DNA of 64,000 nucleotides from Mycolicibacterium mageritense (GTDB lineage Bacteria > Actinomycetota > Actinomycetes > Mycobacteriales > Mycobacteriaceae). Every line of letters starts with the position of its first letter. Within the stretch, counting starts at the first letter, position 1. The position numbers were made by a program, and so were the translations under genes. The notes under the pieces were generated by a model. It was not told the DNA's origin. It made no database searches and saw only the letters and a program-made list of their open reading frames with translations. The stretch lies in contig NZ_AP022567.1 in NCBI RefSeq assembly GCF_010727475.1, forward strand, positions 6,200,001 to 6,264,000, given 5' to 3'. Shown piece after piece: positions 61,028 to 64,000 of this stretch.

Positions 61028-62074
61028 TCAGTTCACGCGCGCGCCGGTCGCCGCGTCGAACCGGTGCACCTCGCGGGCCGACAGCGCAACGGCGGTGCCC
61101 ACTGCGATTTCCGACAGTGCGGCAGCCTCCACGACGCTGGTCAACTGCGCATCGGCGGCACGCACCGTGACGATCGCGCGGGGCCCGAGCAGTTCGACCA
61201 GTTCCACGGTGGCGCAGGCACCTGCCGCTGGGGTGAGGATCAGATCATCGGGCCGCACGCCGACGGTGACTGTGCCGGTGTCGGGACCGTCGACGGTGAT
61301 CGTGACGCCGGACGGCGTGCGGAGCTGTCCGGCGCTGACGGCGCCGTCGATGAGGTTCATCTTCGGGCTGCCGACGAACGTCGCCACAAACGTGTCCGCG
61401 GGCCGCCGGTAGACCTCCTCGGGCGGGCCGGCCTGCGCGATCCGGCCGTCACGCATCACCACGATGCGGTCGGACAGCGTCATCGCCTCTTCCTGGTCGT
61501 GGGTCACGTACAGCGAGGTGATACCGAGCTGGCGTTGCAACCGCAGCAGTTCGGTGCGCGTCTCCACGCGGAGCTTCGCGTCCAGGTTGCTCAGCGGTTC
61601 GTCGAACAGGAACACCGATGGTTCGCGGATGATCGCCCGGCCGATCGCAACCCGCTGCTGCTGGCCACCCGAGAGGTCTTTGGGCTTACGCCCGACGAGC
61701 GCGCCCAAGCCGAGGGACGTCGCGACCTCATCGGCGCGACGCAACGCGTCGGCGCGCGCGATCCGCTTGGCGCGCAACGGGAATGCGATGTTCTCCCGCA
61801 CCGTGAGGTGCGGGTACAGCGCGTAGTTCTGGAACACCATCGCGATATCGCGTTCCTTGGGTTCCAGCGTGGTCACGTCGCGATCGCCGATGTGGATGGT
61901 GCCCGACGTCACCGGCTCAAGACCGGCGAGCATCCGCAGGGATGTGGTCTTGCCGCATCCCGACGGGCCGACCAGCACCGTCATACTGCCGTCGGTCAGC
62001 TCCAGGTCGAGGCCGGTCACCACGGGCGCAGCGCCGTAGGATTTGCCGACCTTGGAGAACGTCACCGCTGCCAT
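61028..62074 (-). CDS. ABC sugar importer ATPase (MalK/UgpC/MsmK type)
   Basis: The 348-residue ATPase has Walker A GPSGCGKTT, the Q-loop FQNYALYPHLTV, signature LSGGQQQRVAIGRA, Walker B LFDEPLSNLDAKLR and switch His in THDQEEAM. The C-terminal third (about 240-348) is the OB/TOBE regulatory domain of carbohydrate importers. The ATG at 62074 is 21 bp after the permease stop. It is last in the minus-strand operon SBP-permease-permease-ATPase. Confidence 0.92.
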   Translation of the reverse strand: MAAVTFSKVGKSYGAAPVVTGLDLELTDGSMTVLVGPSGCGKTTSLRMLAGLEPVTSGTIHIGDRDVTTLEPKERDIAMVFQNYALYPHLTVRENIAFPLRAKRIARADALRRADEVATSLGLGALVGRKPKDLSGGQQQRVAIGRAIIREPSVFLFDEPLSNLDAKLRVETRTELLRLQRQLGITSLYVTHDQEEAMTLSDRIVVMRDGRIAQAGPPEEVYRRPADTFVATFVGSPKMNLIDGAVSAGQLRTPSGVTITVDGPDTGTVTVGVRPDDLILTPAAGACATVELVELLGPRAIVTVRAADAQLTSVVEAAALSEIAVGTAVALSAREVHRFDAATGARVN

Positions 62075-62095
62075 ATGTGTTCGAACCTCGCTTGA

Positions 62096-62911
62096 CTAGT
62101 ACTTGACCGCGCCGCCGCTGATCCCCTGGACCAGGCGTCGCTGGATGAAGAAGCTGGCGATCACGACGGGCACGATCGCGATCATGATGGCGGCGCTCAT
62201 GGTCCCGATCTGGACACCGCGGAAGGTGTTGAAGTTCGAGATCGCCACCGGCAGGATCGCGGCGTTGCCGGGGGCCAGGATCAGGCCGTAGAACAGGTCG
62301 TTCCACGACAATGTGAACCCGAAGATGCCTGCGGCGCCGATGCCCGGGTAGACCTGCGGCAGCACCACCAGCCGGAAGGCCTGCCAGCGGCTGAACCCGT
62401 CGACCCTGGCCTGCTCCTCAAGCGACGCGGGCACCGCTTCGAAGAAGCCGATCAGAAACCAGGTCACCAGCGGCAGTACGAACGACAGGTGCGCGAAGAT
62501 CACCGGCGCGAGGGTGTCTGTGAGGCGAAGTGCGTGCGCCATGGTGAGGAACGGGAACACCATCACCGCGGGCGGCACGACCTGTGCGGCCAGCATGCCG
62601 AACCGGGTGAGGGATCCACCCGCCCGGTATTTGGCGATCACGTATGCGCCCATGCTGCCGACCACGAGGCTGATCGACACCGTGACGATGCCGACCAGGG
62701 CGCTGCGGCCCGCGGCGGCGAAGATGCCGGATTCCAGCACCGCCTTCCAGTTCTCCATCGTCGGCGCGAAGGCCACCAGGAACGGTTCTGACATCTGGGC
62801 GGGCGTCTTGAAACTCGCCAGCGCAACCCAGCCGATGGGGAACAGTACGAAGACGAATGCCGCTGTGAGAACGGCGATCCGGACAGTCTCGAGCCCGCGT
62901 GGCCGGATCAT
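62096..62911 (-). CDS. CUT1 sugar ABC importer permease (MalG type)
   Basis: The 271-residue permease has six helices and the EAA loop EQARVDGFSRWQAFRLVVLPQ. N-terminal helix 1 is FVFVLFPIGWVALASFK, and the conserved NWKAVLESGIF lies after it. The ATG at 62911 overlaps the stop of the first permease (ATGA). The frame stays open upstream but that part is antisense to nothing recognisable and lies in the other permease. Confidence 0.9.
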   Translation of the reverse strand: MIRPRGLETVRIAVLTAAFVFVLFPIGWVALASFKTPAQMSEPFLVAFAPTMENWKAVLESGIFAAAGRSALVGIVTVSISLVVGSMGAYVIAKYRAGGSLTRFGMLAAQVVPPAVMVFPFLTMAHALRLTDTLAPVIFAHLSFVLPLVTWFLIGFFEAVPASLEEQARVDGFSRWQAFRLVVLPQVYPGIGAAGIFGFTLSWNDLFYGLILAPGNAAILPVAISNFNTFRGVQIGTMSAAIMIAIVPVVIASFFIQRRLVQGISGGAVKY

Positions 62912-63777
62912 CGGCTGATGCCCCTTTCCCGTTCGCGGCTGCGTTCCATCGTGCGGAACGCCACCACGATCAGCGCGAGCACCAGCACGAGCACGATGAA
63001 CGCCATCGCACTGGCTTGCGCGAGCCGGAAGAACTGGATGCCTTCGAGGTACATGTAGTACTGCAGGGTCTGGGTCTCGGTGCCGGGACCGCCTCGCGTG
63101 GTGGCGTAGACGTACTCGAAAACCCGCAGCGCGTCGAGACCACGCAGCAGCACCGCGACCGTCAGCACGGGCGCCAGCATGGGGATCAGAACCCGGCGCA
63201 GCCGGTAGGCGGGGCTGGCACCGTCGACCCGTGCGGCCTCCATGGGCTGCTTGGGCATCGATTCCAAACCGGCCAGGATCAGCAGCACCATGAACGGCGT
63301 CCATTGCCAGATGTCGATGAAGGCCAGCGTGAGCAGTGCCCGACCGGACCCGAAGAAGTCGTAGTCGGCACCCACCGCGTGAAGTAACGCGGGGACGGCG
63401 CCGATCTGGTCGTTGAGCAGGAAACGGAAGATCAGCCCGACGGCGATGGGCGTGATGAACATCGGGGCCAGCACGATCGCTCGGGAAAGATCCTTGGCCC
63501 AGCGTTGCTGGTGGAGCGCGAGGGCGAGCGCGAAACCGATGACGAGTTCGCCGCACACCGCGATCACGACGTAGATCGAGGTGGTGGCGAAGGCTTCCCA
63601 GAAAGCCGGATTGGACAGTGCGCGAGCGAAGTTGGTGATGCCGACGAAACTCGGGGGTTCCCGGTCGGTCAGCTTGTAGTCGGTGACCGACAGGTACAGC
63701 GCGTAGCACAGCGGGAACCCGACGGCCACACCGAACAGGGCGAGCAGAGGCATGAGCATGCCGTACTTGAATCTCAT
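62908..63777 (-). CDS. CUT1 sugar ABC importer permease (MalF type)
   Basis: The 289-residue permease begins MRFKYGMLMPLLALF and has six helices. The EAA loop is EAARVDGASPAYRLRRVLIPM, and it has the NFARALSNPAFWEAF segment typical of MalF/UgpA partners. ATG 63777 is chosen; an in-frame start at 63855 would overlap the solute-binding gene by 38 bp. Sugars or polyols are the expected cargo. Confidence 0.88.
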   Translation of the reverse strand: MRFKYGMLMPLLALFGVAVGFPLCYALYLSVTDYKLTDREPPSFVGITNFARALSNPAFWEAFATTSIYVVIAVCGELVIGFALALALHQQRWAKDLSRAIVLAPMFITPIAVGLIFRFLLNDQIGAVPALLHAVGADYDFFGSGRALLTLAFIDIWQWTPFMVLLILAGLESMPKQPMEAARVDGASPAYRLRRVLIPMLAPVLTVAVLLRGLDALRVFEYVYATTRGGPGTETQTLQYYMYLEGIQFFRLAQASAMAFIVLVLVLALIVVAFRTMERSRERERGISR

Positions 63778-63817
63778 CTGCGCACCCCGGTCGAGGTGGT
63801 CGCCGGATTCCCTGCCG

Positions 63818-64000
63818 TCACTGCTGGATCCGCTCCGCGGCCGCCTGGGCGTCACGCAGGGCGTCGGCGACGCTCTTGTTGCCTGCTGCGGCGTCGTTGA
63901 GTTCGGTGCCCACGGCCTGGATCATCTCCTCTCCACCTTTGCCCTCGGTGAGCGGGGCGGCGTCGGACAGGATCTCACCCACCGTCTTGTAGTAGTCGGC
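63818..64000 (-). CDS. Extracellular solute-binding protein, C-terminal end only
   Basis: The frame is open from the window edge to TGA at 63818-63820, giving 60 residues. Segments such as ILSDAAPLTEGKGGEEM and DALRDAQAAAERIQQ are typical of the C-terminus of family-1 sugar-binding proteins. It lies 40 bp upstream of the MalF-type permease and should encode the receptor of this importer. Lipobox and ligand site lie outside the window. Confidence 0.8.
   Translation of the reverse strand, partial: ADYYKTVGEILSDAAPLTEGKGGEEMIQAVGTELNDAAAGNKSVADALRDAQAAAERIQQ

Overview
The window is high-GC, very densely packed actinobacterial DNA and almost certainly comes from a fast-growing mycobacterium, most likely Mycolicibacterium smegmatis or a close relative. 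The main evidence is gene order: yhhN-priA-fmt-rsmB-rpe-ribD, P55-lprG, ribC-ribBA-ribH, uvrC-rapZ-cuvA-whiA, gap-pgk-tpiA-secG, pgl-opcA-zwf-tal-tkt and ctaB-qor follow, as I remember it, the M. tuberculosis Rv1399c-Rv1454c backbone. MmpS/MmpL, LprG and OpcA homologues are also mycobacterial hallmarks. Accessory blocks absent from that backbone are inserted between the conserved groups. No rRNA, tRNA, CRISPR array, insertion sequence or phage gene was seen.

Layout. 1-7.3 kb: 5'-truncated catalase-like peroxidase with a cytochrome b561, an HSL-type esterase, a YhhN-like membrane protein, PriA without helicase motifs, and a DUF2207/LemA pair. 7.3-11.3 kb: fmt, rsmB, rpe, ribD. 11.3-16.0 kb (minus strand): an FtsX-type ABC exporter whose ATPase carries a cyclic-nucleotide-binding domain, then the P55-LprG lipid/drug export pair. 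16.1-19.1 kb: ribC, ribBA, ribH and a PH-domain membrane protein. 19.1-21.5 kb: GNAT and gamma-glutamyltransferase. 21.6-28.1 kb: uvrC, rapZ, cuvA, whiA and a DKNYY-repeat protein. 28.1-37.6 kb (accessory): a SLC13-like transporter with a C-terminal frameshift, divergent from a TetR/sterol-desaturase-type pair; an SRPBCC-epimerase fusion; a TetR-controlled MmpS/MmpL pair; a solute-binding-like protein with no signal peptide. 37.7-43.9 kb: gap-pgk-tpiA, secG, ppc. 43.9-50.0 kb (accessory): a MATE exporter divergent from a nickel/peptide-type ABC importer, with an IdeR-like iron box between them. 50-57 kb (minus): coiled-coil protein, then pgl-opcA-zwf-tal-tkt. 57.2-61.0 kb: ctaB, a DUF1254/DUF1214 protein, qor, an ATP-grasp protein. 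61.0-64.0 kb (minus): a CUT1-type sugar ABC importer whose solute-binding gene runs off the window.

How it works together. The backbone supplies lower glycolysis, anaplerosis (PEP carboxylase), both branches of the pentose phosphate pathway, riboflavin synthesis, formylation of initiator tRNA, and the RapZ/CuvA/WhiA cell-wall and division control cluster. The accessory blocks are mostly transport modules with their own local control sites: two TetR operators and one IdeR-like box. Two genes carry single-base frameshifts that interrupt otherwise intact reading frames, and at least twelve genes have a TANNNT element placed so that transcription would begin on the start codon (leaderless mRNAs). 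The best candidate for an undescribed system is the iron-box-controlled importer with its divergent MATE exporter at 43.9-50.0 kb.
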